DNA of 64,000 nt from positions 11,196,184 to 11,260,183 of the forward strand of contig JANVCC010000011.1 of NCBI GenBank assembly GCA_025345505.1, given 5' to 3'. Under the pieces are notes generated by a model. It did not search any database. It worked only from the letters and a program-made list of their open reading frames with translations, and was not told where the DNA came from. The position numbers and the translations under genes were made by a program. This stretch comes from Todiramphus chloris collaris. Its lineage: Eukaryota > Chordata > Aves > Coraciiformes > Alcedinidae. Shown here one piece after another: positions 36,341 through 55,231 of the stretch. The first letter of the stretch is position 1, and each line of letters opens with the position of its first letter.

Positions 36341-39300
36341 AAAAACCAAACCCTGCCACTGATGTGAGCAGTGCAACCATGGGGGATGAATGAGTATTTT
36401 TTAACTTCATAAAAAACAACTGTCATATTGTCTAAATATATCTGATTTAATGAAAACAAATTACATGCTTTATGAAAATCTTTCATGATGTTTAGGAAAT
36501 TGGGTAAGAGAACTTTCTTTTGAGGGTAATTAGAAGCTAAAATACTTTTCTGAATTTGAATAGGTCTTGCTTCAATAGATAACCACTTAGTCTTGATGAA
36601 AGAACAGTTTTGAGGCAGTTCAAACCACTTGCAAAGAGTTTTTGATGGACACAGTGTTCACACACAATCTCTTCATTACCAAGACTAGCATGTCCTTTCA
36701 TCTCCTATGAAGTATCAGGATCATTTTCAGTGAATATGCCTTGCTCTGTTCTGTGTACTTTTTGCAAAATGCCTATGGTTCTTCAAGAAAAAGACTGTGC
36801 TTTCCTGTAGAAGGCTTTTTTTTCATTTAAGAATGCTCATCAGGTAGCAAGTGTTTTCTGCACCTGTTTTTATAACTCTTGCTTGTCTTCCCCCAAACCT
36901 TTTCTCCAAGCACAAAAGCTGTGGTTAGCACTTAATGTTCTCCTGGTCAACATCTTTTAGGAAAGCAATCCAGGTTCATTTCCTGGCAGCTCCATTTTTC
37001 CTTGTTGCTGTAAATGGCCTTTCTTAGAGCACACCTTTCTTTTTGTAATGAAATTTAACAGAGGGAAGATAAGGGAGGGAGAGCCTGATGTAGTCATAAG
37101 TTCTATGTTTTCTTCTTTTTACTTGAAAAACAAACAAAAAAACCCCAAACAAACACACCAAAAAAACCACAAAACAAAACAAAAAAAACCCCAAAAAACC
37201 CCAAAGCCAAACCAAACCAAAACCAGAAAAAGGGAACGGTAGATTTGATTCACAAGCAATTTGTTATAATCTTGGATGGTGCACTGAATTTATCCATTGC
37301 TTAAAAATATATTTCAGTCTTTGGTGTATTAGCTTTATTTAATTTTCTGGTTTACAGAAATACTTTGTCTTCCAAAAACTCTTTTCACTGCTGATTCTGA
37401 GACCTGCTCCCAGATTTCTCTAGGACTTCTAGTTTAAGGTTATGAGATATGACTCCCATGGCTGTGAGATGAGATGGTACTTGCATTCCTGTCACCTTGA
37501 GATTGCAAGATACACTTATATATTTGAAAAATAATTCTAAAACTGTAGTTCTACTTAAACCTGGTGTGGAGGATGGTAATTGTTATTCTTCCCTATTTTA
37601 CTGTTCTTGTGTTTTGAAGACTGATTCTGTATTGCTGAATGTATTAAACAGGTTCAATTTGGGAAACAAAGCAAAATAAAGCTTTCCTGTCTAAATGTTT
37701 GTTCATTTCCCTGAAACAAATGCTGCTGTTTTCTCTAAGGAGGATATAGTTGTCTGTATGCATTTAAATATTGAATAACTTTAACATATGTTTTGGTTTT
37801 ATTGGGAAATAGTAAATGATGCTTGTCATATGCTTGCTTATTAGAAGTAGTTTTACTTGTGGCTTGTGATTCAGTTAGCTTTTGATGTAGTTGTAGTGTG
37901 CTTGAAATGCACAAAAGGTTTTCTTATTAAGCAAAACTCTGCATCTTATAGTTAAGTAAAAAATACTCATCAAACGTAGATTTATTTAATGGATTTAAAT
38001 TAAAAAAAATATTCATAAGAGCTAATGAGCTGAAATTGGTTTGAGTACTGTGTTCTTCAAGGGGTTTTAGGTGTTACGGATCTTGTTTTTTTCATGGAGT
38101 GAAACACGGAAAAAACTTCCCTGCTTCTTCATTTGTTTTAGGTTTTCAGTTTTGAATGAGTGGGTCAGAAAGAAGAGAATTCTGTGGGTGGGCTGTGAGC
38201 CTTGGTGCTTCTCTAAGAGCTGCCACTGGTTCTGGTGCTTTTCTCTGGTGGAAGAAGCATTACTGACTCTGGAGGGTTAGGAATTGCCTGTGCCATACAG
38301 ATGTCTTTCATAGCTGCTTATCCACCCAGACACTGTATTCTTGTTCCTTCTGGGAACATGAAGTGGGATCACAAGAGGGTCAGTTACCTTCTGTGTACTC
38401 AAGTGTTCAGCTTTGTTGTTAAGCACACAATTTCTCAGTTTCCAAGATTTTAAATGAATTTCCAACACTGAATTTTTGGGATGCATAATTTTTTCCATAA
38501 TTCTCAAACTTCATTAACTTCACTAAATTCATCCAGGTTCCTCTTCCAAGTCATTAGTAAGTCTTCAGTAGGCTTCCTGTGTAACACTTGTTTTCTGCTT
38601 GGTAACCCAACAATTAATTTGTATTTTCACTATAGATCACTGTTAAGGAACCTATGTTTCTGTTTCTAAGATCTTCATGATGTGGGAAGTCTTTGTCAGG
38701 TTTACTTTAAAGTTTTACCCAAAGCTGTAGGAGTGTGTTTCATTATTTTTTTTCTTTCTTCCTACTACCAAAATAACCCTTTCCAAAATAGGCAAAATTT
38801 GCTTTAGTGTAATATGGTTTGTAATATATTGTGCAGAATAACCAATAGCTGTACAACTTAATAAGGAATTAATTCTGGTTTTCCTGTTCTCTTTGGTGAA
38901 ACTTACCCCAAATACTTGAAATAGCGGCACTGTAGAAATTTTAAAGGTATAATTGTTTCTGGCACTGAGGGAACACTGGCTTCAAGTTGTAATTTGATTC
39001 ACATCATCATCTTCAGTGTTTTACTGTCATCTTTGCATTCCTTGTCAAAATGTGACAAAGATGCATGTGATTTTTGTTGTGTTCAGCACATTTCCGTTTC
39101 TGCCTTTTTGTGTGTTTTCTGTCATTTGTGAGGCAGAAGATCCTACCTTTTATTGGCATGTAAACATGTATCACTGGATCTTTGTGTACACTGATTCAGC
39201 CCTTGGAACCATTCTCCCTTTGAGAATGTACTGATTTTATACACAGCATCTATCAAAGTTCTATCAACATCTGTCAAGTTTGGGTTGAGTGTGGACAATT

Positions 39301-40390
39301 AATTTCAGTGTTTCTGACAACATAAGACTAGAAGGGAAATTTTGGCAGCGTGGGATGTATTTCTAATGCCGTTAACATCTCCTAAGAGTGTACATTTTTG
39401 GGAAGTGTAACTTTGAATGTGTTGTCTACAGCAAATACTGGGTGAAAGCTCTTTGAAGCAATGTTATTTATTAACTGCTTGAATCTGGTCACTCAAAGTT
39501 TTCTAAAACAAGTGTTGCCTAACACGATACCGTGATGCTTTGTTCCATGTGGCAAAGAAGGCTTCCATTTCCTTTCACTCTTGCTTACGGCACACGTGCC
39601 TTTTCATCCAGCAATAGAAAACTTTTTTGAAAATCCTCCTTAATTTTTTTTGCAGCATCCTGTGGTCATGGTTTATCAGTGCTAGAGGTTACTTATCACA
39701 AAATACTAGCAAAGCTAATGAATAGGCTGCAAAAGTACAGAGGGTCAGAAATAGTACTTAACGTAGATTAGTGAGTGGTGTTACATACTGGAACACAGCT
39801 CTTCCTGCCCATTTGTTGTTCTGTGTCGTGAGAAGGACTGGCTAATATGAATTACTAAAGCTGATGACAGAATTATTTTCTTACTATATAATTCCAACAG
39901 CTGAGGTGGAAAAAACTATCAGGTCTACACTAGACAACTACAGGTAGTATTCAAAATTTCACTGGTTGCCAAAACCCTAATAGTGTAAATTTTTCAACTT
40001 GTGCAAAGTGATTTTTTAAATTTGTTTGGTTTTAATTTTTTAATTTTTTTTTTTTAATTTTTTTTTTTGCATGTCTTCACTGGAATATTTTTGTAATCAT
40101 TCCGTTCACTCTTTTTCAGTCTGATCTTGTGTCTCTTTCAGTTCCTTCATGTCTGCAGTCCCAAGAATCTACAGAAACTTTGTGTGTCTTCAGCGCCAGT
40201 GTGTCAGCTTTCTGCCCTATTCCATTAGTTTTTATTTCGGGTATCTTAGCTTGTTTTTACATCAGCATTCTCTCATTGGAAGGTGCTCTTTAGTGGTTTT
40301 TAAATAAAGAATCTTTAAAAATACTTGATGTAATGGATAACAGTAAAACTGTTCTTTTTATATTTATTTTTAATCATTCCCTTTCTTAAG
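36341..40390 (+). other. POLA1: POLA1 large intron, seventh part
   Basis: No gene was recognised. A long C/A-only tract occupies 37122-37232, and T-rich runs lie near 40020-40070. The rest is unique-looking AT-rich sequence. Confidence 0.7.
37122..37232 (+). repeat. CCAAAA-type low-complexity tract
   Basis: Over about 110 bases almost every base is A or C, in units such as CAAA, CCCCAAAA and ACCAAACC. The minus strand is therefore T/G with TTTTGGGG and TTTGG units that could form G-quadruplexes. Similar tracts recur near 57750, 58655 and 61480. Confidence 0.9.
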
Positions 40391-40622
40391 TCACGTCCTC
40401 ATTAAGTAATTAGCGAGTTGGAGTAGAATTAGGACAGGGAGTTTCGCAGTTTGATGATTGCTTGCCTGCAATTACAGACTTTCAGTTTATATTGACTTTC
40501 AGTTCATGGGCGAGAGAACGTGTGTTGCTTGTCTTCCTTTCACATGAAAAAAGTTAAAATAGAATTTCACAGCTGTTCACTGTGCTGAGAAGTTCACAGG
40601 TTTTTAGAAGTATATGTTTGCT

Positions 40623-40637
40623 GGGGGGGGGAGGGGG
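40623..40637 (+). repeat. G tract
   Basis: Nine G, one A and five G on the + strand. Confidence 0.93.
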
Positions 40638-41530
40638 CACGGCTGTACAGATGGGTTGCCAGGCAATTAATTCTTCCTACTTGGATTGCCTGCAATAGGA
40701 GACAATCCAGCTCTCATGAGCAGCGCAATATTATTTGCAAAAGGAAACTACCGAGTAACAATTTTCTTATTCTCTTCCTCCTTTCTCCTGTCTTCCCAGC
40801 CTCACTATAAACCTCCCTTCCTTTGCTGTGCATTTCTGCTAATGATTGATATGATAGCAGTGCTGTCATTCTTTTTAACAAGAAAAAAAAAAAAAAAGAG
40901 TCATTTTTATTCTAGGTATTTTAATAGAGTCCCATTAAGGATGTATTGCTGACTGAAATACTGGCATGAAGGGCTCTCACTGAGCTGAGCCCAGGAATTA
41001 AGAAGTCAGGAAATCGGCTGCTGCATTGCAAAAGAACCTTGTGTGACACAGTATCTCCTGATTGGGGGGATCATTACTGCTATTATGACTCGACTTGCGT
41101 AGGAATTTTAAATTTCATCTGAATGTCAGTAATAACCCTCTTAGCAAATTATCCTGAATAAAATCACGAAGGCATTTTATATAATAGGTGTTGAATTACT
41201 GGATAGATTTGCTAATTAAATACTCTTTGTTCTGCTGCAGTTGACATTACAGGGTAAGATCTTGAACAATTATTCTCAACAGCTGTACTTTGTTAAGGGA
41301 AAAATTAACTACAAAGTTTATTTTTTTCCTACACTTGAAGTTGGCAGATTTTTGAAATGTGCTTGAAAAAAATTCCATCATGCAATTGGTAATGAGAAGA
41401 TAAATATGCAGGTGTTGCTGTGAAATCAGATAACTACCGACTGCCTTATTAATGAATTTAGCAAGCCTTTATAACATTTCTCTTTTGTAGCTGTTGGCAC
41501 TTACAAGTGATCTCCTGTCAGAACGGGTAG

Positions 41531-41548
41531 CACTAGCATATGCTAGTG
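41531..41548 (+). repeat. 18-base perfect palindrome
   Basis: CACTAGCATATGCTAGTG equals its own reverse complement. It contains an NdeI-type CATATG centre (an E-box shape) and nested GCATATGC. Confidence 0.92.
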
Positions 41549-41610
41549 ACTTGATAAAGCTAACTTGTCTGTGACCCTCTTGTTATTACCTACATCCACT
41601 GCTGTCCCCA

Positions 41611-43905
41611 GAGACAATTGAGAAGTGATCTTTGCACAGCCAAACAATGTTTTTAGTAGGGGCTAATCCTAATGTGAAAAAACTAGTATTATCTTTTTAA
41701 CTCTTAGTGTTATACTGCTATTTAACTGATAGTGTTATTTGCGAGAATGAAATACAAAATGCCAGAGACTGTCAAGGGAAAAAATGGCAGGCCTTCTTTT
41801 CTTTTACATGTAAACTCTTAATTTCTCCGTCCAAGGAACATTTTTCTGTTCCGGGGACTCCTGTTTGCTTTTGGAGTACTAAGGGAACAGTATAACCTTT
41901 CTCTGTAGGAGTTAGCTAATAAGTGAAAGAAAGGGGAGTGGGGTGTGTGTGTGTGAATAAGCTGGAATTCTGATTACTGTGTATGAAATTTGATTTCATG
42001 TACCAGTGATATATGTCTTTAGAATAATTTAAAAACTCCATGGAAAAGTGGTGGGGTGGTACCATCTGAATCACTCTCGATGAATAGGAGTGGAATATCT
42101 TTTTTTAAGCTTTTGATTAAAATGGAATTGGTTGCATCTGAGTACATGCAGCCTAGAGTGAATCTGCAGCTAAAACTCACCATTTTTCTGTTTTCCTTTG
42201 TCTACATACAAGATAGAGGCCAGCTGAGCCTTTTGCAGTTTGGGGCTTCAGTAGAGTTGAGGCATCATGTTGTCTGAATACCTAGCTTGCAGCATCAGCA
42301 GGTGGTCTTCAGACCCAGAGAGTGTAAATCTATAGGTATCCATTGGGGAATAGTCCTGATAGGGGCATTCTTTGTCAGTTAAAATTACAGCATGATTTGG
42401 AACCTAACCTTTCCTTAAATGTCTTGAGGGAATGGTATCTTATGTTTGCTTAGTTCACGTCTTTGTACTTTGGGAGAGTGAGTCCATCCTTAGGTGCAGT
42501 GATTCCTCTTTGAAGATGAAAGTGGCTAGAAAATATGTCTGGACAGAAGCTATGTTGAAACAGAATATTAAGTTTGCAAAGTCAAGCATTGCAAAACTAA
42601 GAATGCTGGGGGAATATAGCTTTCAGTGCCTCATTCTGTGGTGTATAATTTAAACAAACTGAAAAAGTATAGTGGAGCTTCACACTTCAGTATTCATCAT
42701 TGTGGATGTTTAAAGGTTCAGGAATATTAAAGAAACTTGCTGATAATGTTGAAGGAATGATGGTGCTGTCATCCTGTGTGGGTACTGTTATGTAGAGGTA
42801 GACATTTTGCCTTTGTTTCAGAATTGCTTGCTGCAATAGCAATGGTCAGTATCATGGTAGTGATGACTCTTGGATTCACTTTAGACTCCTCGGCCTTATA
42901 AATTGAAATAACCAGGTGGAATCTGGAGCTGTGTGCCAGAGCACTAGAATGCTGACTAGAAAGGAAATGGGGAATACAGTGAAAACATGTCCAGGTGACT
43001 GAAGGAATTATCCAGATGTTGGTTCTCATGCAGCTGTGCAGACTTCACCAAGCCCTTCCTGCTGCAGCAGCTACGCATTTTGTTCATCAAGCTAGTTTTA
43101 CTTTGTCTTTTCTGTGCTGCATCTATATCTATGGCTTCAGATGATACTGTCTTCCACCCCTCTCCGCCACACTGACCAGTATTAGAGATGGAAGTGGTAG
43201 CCTACTGAAGTGACATCTCTATAGCTACTTCTAAGGTTCCAAGGATTGCTGTTCAGAGCATTCAGGGAACTTGGGATGCACTCTTGGCTGAGGAACAAGC
43301 CTGCTTACACACAGATTTGCCCACTGATTCAACATCTGTATCTTGTCTCTATCCCGGCTCTTTGTCCCAGTTCTGGTCTCCCTAAGGAGTCTGCTCTTTG
43401 ATGACCCGTTTTGACATCATTATGAGTATAAACAACCTTTGATTAGGTTCTTAAGTGAGCACCATCCAGGCTGTACTGAGTAAGACAGCATGTTTTGGTG
43501 AAAAAACTCAGTAACATCAAGAGATAAGAAGATGGATATGAAGGAGACAACTGACCTAAATTACTGAAAGAGGCTTAATTCTGGCAATTCCTGATTAGGT
43601 TTTATTTGAGCGTTTGATTCAGGGTTCTTTTTTTCCTGAGGTATAATGTGTGTGTGCATATGCAATTTTGAGATTTGTTTTAATCTTGTTTTAGGGGAGT
43701 TAATAATAGCATTAATGCAAGGTCAGATGAGAATTTACTCATGTAATAGGAGTATTGAGGTGACTGTGTGTTGCCAGGAGAGAGGTGATTTGCTTTGTTT
43801 TGAAAGGTGAGAGCATTTGGAGTTAGCAACCTAATGGATATGTTTGCATGTGTCAGCTTGTAATTATATCATACGCTAATCTTTGATTATTTTTTTTTAT
43901 TTCAG
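41611..43905 (+). other. POLA1: POLA1 large intron, last part
   Basis: This runs to the acceptor of the microexon. A short GT microsatellite lies at 41943-41955. No gene or repeat family was recognised. Confidence 0.75.
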
Positions 43906-43938
43906 ATTTTGATGCATACCAAGGAGATGGTGCAAAAG
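43906..43938 (+). CDS. POLA1: POLA1 33-base microexon
   Basis: The exon has only 33 bases, 11 codons: ILMHTKEMVQK. The acceptor ATTTCAG ends at 43905 after a long T-rich tract, and the donor is GTAATG at 43939. The residues join KGRE of the previous exon to [12 protein letters not shown] of the next, as in human POLA1. It is phase 0 on both sides, so skipping would delete 11 residues between region III and region I without a frameshift. A gene finder could easily miss it. Confidence 0.95.
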
Positions 43939-45082
43939 GTAATGCTGAGCATTTTCATTAAACAACAACCCTTAAAGAGCACACCTGGTGTAATTTTTTT
44001 ATTCTGGGAGAACTGTAACCCAAACAGACCTGAAATCACTTCTTAGGATGCCTGGTTTACAAATGTAATCCTTCCAAATGGATTATAGCTTTTTTTCTTT
44101 TCCTACCACAGATATGATCTGGCCCCTGCTTGAAGCCTATGTGCGACTGTTTCAAGCAAATTAGCAACAGTGCTAATTAGAGTTTACTCATAGACCTGTT
44201 ACACCATGTGTTCTAGTGTTTTATTACGGTTTATTTTTTGGCATCCTTTAAATTCTGTCACAGGGTGGTTTTTTTGACTATATGGAGTTTAACATGGACA
44301 TAGCCATGCTGCAGTTTTTATAGCTGCATTGATTTTCCACCACTGAAGACATCAGGTTTTCATTTTTCAAGTTAATTTTATGAAACTGGATGAATCTGCC
44401 CTTTTTTTTTTTTTTTTTTTTTTTGGTGACATTCACTGGTTTTGATGACTTTTTATTTTTGCCTTTTTCCTTTCTATGCCTTTTATATTTTACCTTAGGC
44501 TTTTTTATGTGCCTCAGTTTATTCAGACTTTGCTCTATCATCCCAGAGTACTATAGCAGTCTGCTGCAGAATGATTTTTTTGCAATGGTATTGTGATGGC
44601 TACAAATGGGATAGGCTACCTGACTGTGCTACTGTCTTTGAAGCACATTGGCTAAATGCCTTATCTGAATAGTCTGAATTTGTCCAGCAGTCTTTGAGTC
44701 TAAGTGATTTTCCTGTGTCCTAGGAGTCCAAAGCTATTTCTGATTAGAGTTCCTGCTGTTTCTCAAGATTAGACTTGTTTGCTGACTTACGTTTCTAGCA
44801 TTCATTGATTAAAATTTTAACTACTTCTATTATGCACACAACTGAACAGAGATTTTTAATTTTTTTAGGCGTGTCAGTGAGCTAAGTTTCATTATTTTCT
44901 TTAAATTCAAGTATGTCTTAATGGAATGTACAGACTTCTTAGTAAAAACTTAATTTTTTTCCTGCTTTGTACTATTTAAGGGATAATATACAGATAATGA
45001 TATTTTTGAATCTTGGATTTGAGGTGGGACTTAAAGATGGAGTGGTTCTGTTTTGTTTCTCAAAGCAATTTGTTTCATTTAG
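43939..45082 (+). other. POLA1: POLA1 intron
   Basis: This 1.1 kb intron lies between the microexon and the YGDTDS exon. It has a T23 tract at 44402-44424. Nothing else was recognised. Confidence 0.92.
44402..44424 (+). repeat. T23 tract
   Basis: Twenty-three consecutive T. Confidence 0.95.
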
Positions 45083-45175
45083 ATGAACCTTGAAGTGATT
45101 TATGGAGACACAGATTCCATTATGATAAACACTAATAGCACCAGTTTGGATGAGGTCTTCAAGCTGGGGAACAAG
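45083..45175 (+). CDS. POLA1: POLA1 exon, catalytic region I (YGDTDS)
   Basis: The exon has 31 codons between acceptor TTTAG at 45082 and donor GTAAGG at 45176. [19 protein letters not shown] contains region I (motif C), the most conserved B-family motif. The Asp codons at 45107 and 45113 correspond to human D1002 and D1004. With the Asp at 2724 they hold the two catalytic metal ions. The exon ends with [10 protein letters not shown]. Confidence 0.98.
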
Positions 45176-49361
<4,186 letters not shown>

Positions 49362-49494
49362 CTATGTAATTGGTCAGATTCTTTCTGATCAGACCCGTGA
49401 CATAATCGTGGAAAATATTCAGAGGCGGCTTATAGAAATTGGAGAAAATGTGATCAATGGCCAGATCCCAATAAATCAGTTTGAAATAAACAAG
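49362..49494 (+). CDS. POLA1: POLA1 exon, thumb domain
   Basis: The exon has 133 bases: one to finish the split Asn codon and then 44 codons. The acceptor is TTACAG at 49361 and the donor GTAAAC at 49495. The peptide reads [20 protein letters not shown] then [20 protein letters not shown] and EINK, which is the POLA1 thumb. The frame stays open for 87 codons into the following intron and stops at 49756-49758, but strong homology to the next exon supports splicing at 49494. Confidence 0.97.
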
Positions 49495-50548
49495 GTAAAC
49501 GATGGCTCAGCTGTTCTCTGTCTCAGAAAAACATTAGTGTTTGTAAATATATTGACTGATGATAAAAATCTTTTTCATCCTTGTGATGCTGTGAAATATC
49601 AGGAGTTTTATAAGGCATTGAATATCATAGAACAGACTGCAAAGATCCTACAGTATGAGAAAAAAATACTGTGTGCAGCTGGACGCCAGTCTTGCTTCCT
49701 CAGAATACTGTTTGTCTTGTCCCATCCTGCCATCTTCCCCACTGATTGTACACTTTGAGAATGACATGAAACAGGGGCTATTTCACTAATGAATTGGATA
49801 TTACATTCCCCTCTCTTGCCTCTAATATCAGAGATTGCCCAAATTTACTCTATCTAAAGTGTCTTTCTTTGGTCAGCTGGACATCTGTCTTTTCTGTAAG
49901 GCGGCGTTAATCAGTTAAGAAATATATTCAGGTCATCACATGAGTGTTAGAAAAATCAGTGATTTTTACAGTTGACTTTAAAAAGAGGCTGTTCTGATGT
50001 AAATATTCTAAGAGTGTGGCTGTAAAAGATGTATATGGAATAATTTCAGCTTCAAATGAGGAATGTTCCTCTGTTGTTACTACTACGGAAAAAAATTACT
50101 TTTAAGTTAAACATGTAACTTGTTTCTGAGAACTGGTGCACGGGTAAGAGGGTAATCTCTGGCTGTATGTTTGCATTTTGCTTAATGTTTTGATCTCCAA
50201 ATTAGTTTAATTTTAATGCAATTGCATTGTATCTGTAACTGTTTTGAACTGTTGTGCTTTTAATGTAACGCATTTTTTCAGACAGTAATTGTAAAAGTAC
50301 CCTCTTACTTTATTAAAAATGACATTTTTTAAGTATGAAGGACTGGTACCTAGACCTCAATGTCCAGAAAATACCTTTATTACAATTTTTTCATCTTATT
50401 TTTTTCGCATTGCAAATATACTTGTGAGTATTAGATGGATGAAGATACCCACTACATAATCTTGGCTTTTAAAGTTTTGAGTTGTCTATCACTGAAGTAA
50501 AATACTTTTCTCATAGTTATGTTTCTGTTTTCTCCTTTGATCCTTTAG
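49495..50548 (+). other. POLA1: POLA1 intron
   Basis: In this 1.05 kb intron the coding frame of the upstream exon stays open to 49758. The rest is AT-rich with no recognised feature. Confidence 0.92.
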
Positions 50549-52708
<2,160 letters not shown>

Positions 52709-52883
52709 GATGGATCAAATCTCGGTGCCAGCCAGCGAGCATATGCTCCCGAACAGTTGCAAAAGCAAGACAATCTTACTGTTGATACTCAGTACTACCT
52801 GTCACAGCAGATACATCCAGTAGTGGCTAGAATATGTGAGCCCATAGAGGGAATCGATTCTGTTCTTATTGCAACATGGTTAG
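52709..52883 (+). CDS. POLA1: POLA1 exon, end of polymerase domain
   Basis: The acceptor is CTCAG at 52708 and the donor GTAAGT at 52884. The exon has 175 bases, 58 codons plus one base. It contains [20 protein letters not shown] then [20 protein letters not shown] and [12 protein letters not shown]. This is the end of the catalytic core and the start of the linker to the C-terminal domain that binds the POLA2 B subunit. Confidence 0.97.
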
Positions 52884-54297
52884 GTAAGTATTCTGAATTG
52901 AGTTTGTTTCAAGAATTACTAGAGACAAAGTGAAACGTTTTCATGTATGTTTCTCAACAGAAATGCTTCCCAAAATCAGTCTTTTAACAATGAACAATGG
53001 CTTGTGTTACACTGTCTATAGAAAGCAGCTTGGATTGTAAGTGTATTTCTATGAATTATGAAGATTAATAATTTTCAGAAGGTGCTCATTAACATGACTT
53101 AATCTTATAATCCTTCTCCAGAGTTGCAAAAGTTTACTGTTCATAAATGACAGTACTAGTTCATGTCTTTGAGACATTAAGTTACTAAAGTAATTTTGGA
53201 GTGTGCATCCAGAACTAGCCTTTTTTCAGAGAGAAACCCTAGCATCTCTAGCATCTTCCCAGGCAGAAAGCAATCATAATGAAAGGATGCAAATTTTTAG
53301 TAGGGTCTAAGTGAAGACTTTTGTTTGTCAGAACTGACCTAGTGGATAATAGAAACACAAAACCTTAGTAATAATCTTGCCTGCTCCATATAGAGAAATG
53401 AAGTGGCTAAAACAAAAATAATCTTTTTTAACAAAAAATGTGACTAATGCAGTGACCCACAGAATCACCAGTTTTTATTCAAATGGAGAACAGGAAATTG
53501 CTTTTGTTAGAGTTGTTTCTCCTCTTAAGAGGATGTAAAAGGAATTAGAAGTAAACATTTGTCTGCCCAACTGAGTCACTCCATCTTCTCTATTCCCTAG
53601 GTTTCTTACCTAGAAATAGTATAGGTGTTGAAAAATTGGTAACAGTTCTGTCAGGTCTCTTTCCATGAAAATAAAATGCTGTGTGTGTAATCCTTTTAGT
53701 GTTGCTTCCTCCCTAAAAGTGTTTCACCAACAGAAATGATTGATCTCCCTGATAAACAGAAATTTTGTGATTTGTATCCCACATCTAGTTAATTATTTTA
53801 AAAACTCTTACTCAAGGACAGGGAAAAAGTTGTTAATCTTGCTGGCTGCTGAGTTTTTGACAAGGCTGCCCTCTCCCACAAGAAGACTTTTACAGAGGGT
53901 TGTACTGTGTCAGTTTAATAATCTCTGGTTAGATGCTATGCCCATGTCTACAGGAAGTTCAGACCTGCAGAAGTGGTTTTGTTCAGAAGTTTTGAACACT
54001 CAAAGAAGAGTTAGTCCTCAGCATTTTTTGTAATGGCCAAGATCCAGGATTTGGACACGTAAGACCAACCGGTAGTGTGTTGCCTTCAGGACCATGCACC
54101 TGGGACACTGCATTGCTGTAGCTTCCTTAATAACAGCAATTTCTGCTCATGGTGAGCTTGCAGTTTGCACTTAAAATGTGTGCAAGTTCCTGTCTTGTTG
54201 CTCCTCAAAAAGGGCAATAGGTATGAAAAGATCTTAATCTCCCAAGACACTGTACAACTTGCAGCTTTTTCAATCTCCATTTCCAAGTTGTCCATTT

Positions 54298-54317
54298 AAA
54301 AAAAAAAAAAAAAAAAA
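54298..54317 (+). repeat. A20 tract
   Basis: Twenty consecutive A followed by purine-rich sequence. No retroposed gene body was seen upstream. Confidence 0.9.
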
Positions 54318-55231
54318 GGAGCAAAGAAAGAAATGGGGGGGAAGGAAAGGACAGGAATTCTGCTTTTTCTGGGATGCTGCAAGGGTATTTCTTGGAGGCA
54401 TTCAGTGTTGCACTGTGTCCTCACCAGCTCTGGTGCTTTGAGGAGGCATCGGCACTGATTCACACATGCAGGCTGACTGTACAAATCATCCTGTTTATAT
54501 GGCAGGGCCTTGGTATACAAATTTCCCTTCATGTCAAAGTGGAATACGTGGTATGTCTGAATAGGTCAAGCACTTTTGGTTAGGGTGAAGCACTTAAAAT
54601 AGGTGGTAACTTGTACTTCATTTAGGTAAAAAACAGGAAAGACTTCTGTAGCTAATTTATTTTATTTGGCAAAGATTGCTCGTTGTGTAGAGTTAAGCTC
54701 CAATTCAGAGTTGTTCCTTATTCACAAGAAGTTTGATTTTCAGAAAAGGCTAACTCCCTTCATGCACCTAAATTAAGTGTCCAGATCTTAAGAACTGTGA
54801 CAGCATCTACTGTTTGCAAATGCCTGTGTTGCTTTTTTCACTATACTGTGTTCAAGAGGAAAATTTCTTTTATGGTCTACAATAGCATCATGCAGCTGAG
54901 AGTTTATTAATAGTCTGCAATTGTCAGTCTGAAAACCTGGATGTATCTGTTACAATCTTAGATCTGTTCAGTTTGACCTTTGCGCTTTAAAAATGTTACC
55001 TTCTTCAGCTTTGTTTTCTTGGGAATGCTTAAATGGAGCTTGGGGATAAAGTCAGGTCCTTTTCAGAACTTACCTTCTTCTTAGGCCTTTATATGCAGCA
55101 TTTAATGAGAGTCATCCATAAATTGTTGCAAGGTGAAGTTACAGGTTTTTCACAGTACTGGAGGGAAGTCAAGTGGGTTTGTTTCAAAGAAGCTGAAAAC
55201 AGTTTACAAGATACAGAAGTGTACAAGATAC

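Larger units (their letters stand above)
40391..41610 (+). promoter_or_regulatory. Candidate conserved noncoding regulatory region
   Basis: Repeat-free blocks surround a short G tract (40623-40637) and an A run near 40880. TAAT-core motifs include AAGTAATTAGCGAG near 40405, GGCAATTAATTC near 40662, TTGCTAATTAAATAC near 41209 and CTTATTAATGAAT near 41446. A perfect 18-base palindrome lies at 41531. This is one of the best enhancer candidates in the large intron, about 3 kb before the microexon. The call rests on composition only. Confidence 0.33.

Noticed and set aside
4998-43905. Intronic small RNA (scaRNA/snoRNA), as mammalian POLA1 hosts SCARNA23 in an intron
   Set aside because: I could not identify a convincing H/ACA or C/D structure by eye. 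A covariance-model search (Infernal with Rfam) would decide it.
54298-54317. A20 run as a poly-A tail of a processed pseudogene
   Set aside because: No coding remnant was found upstream and no target-site duplication was seen.
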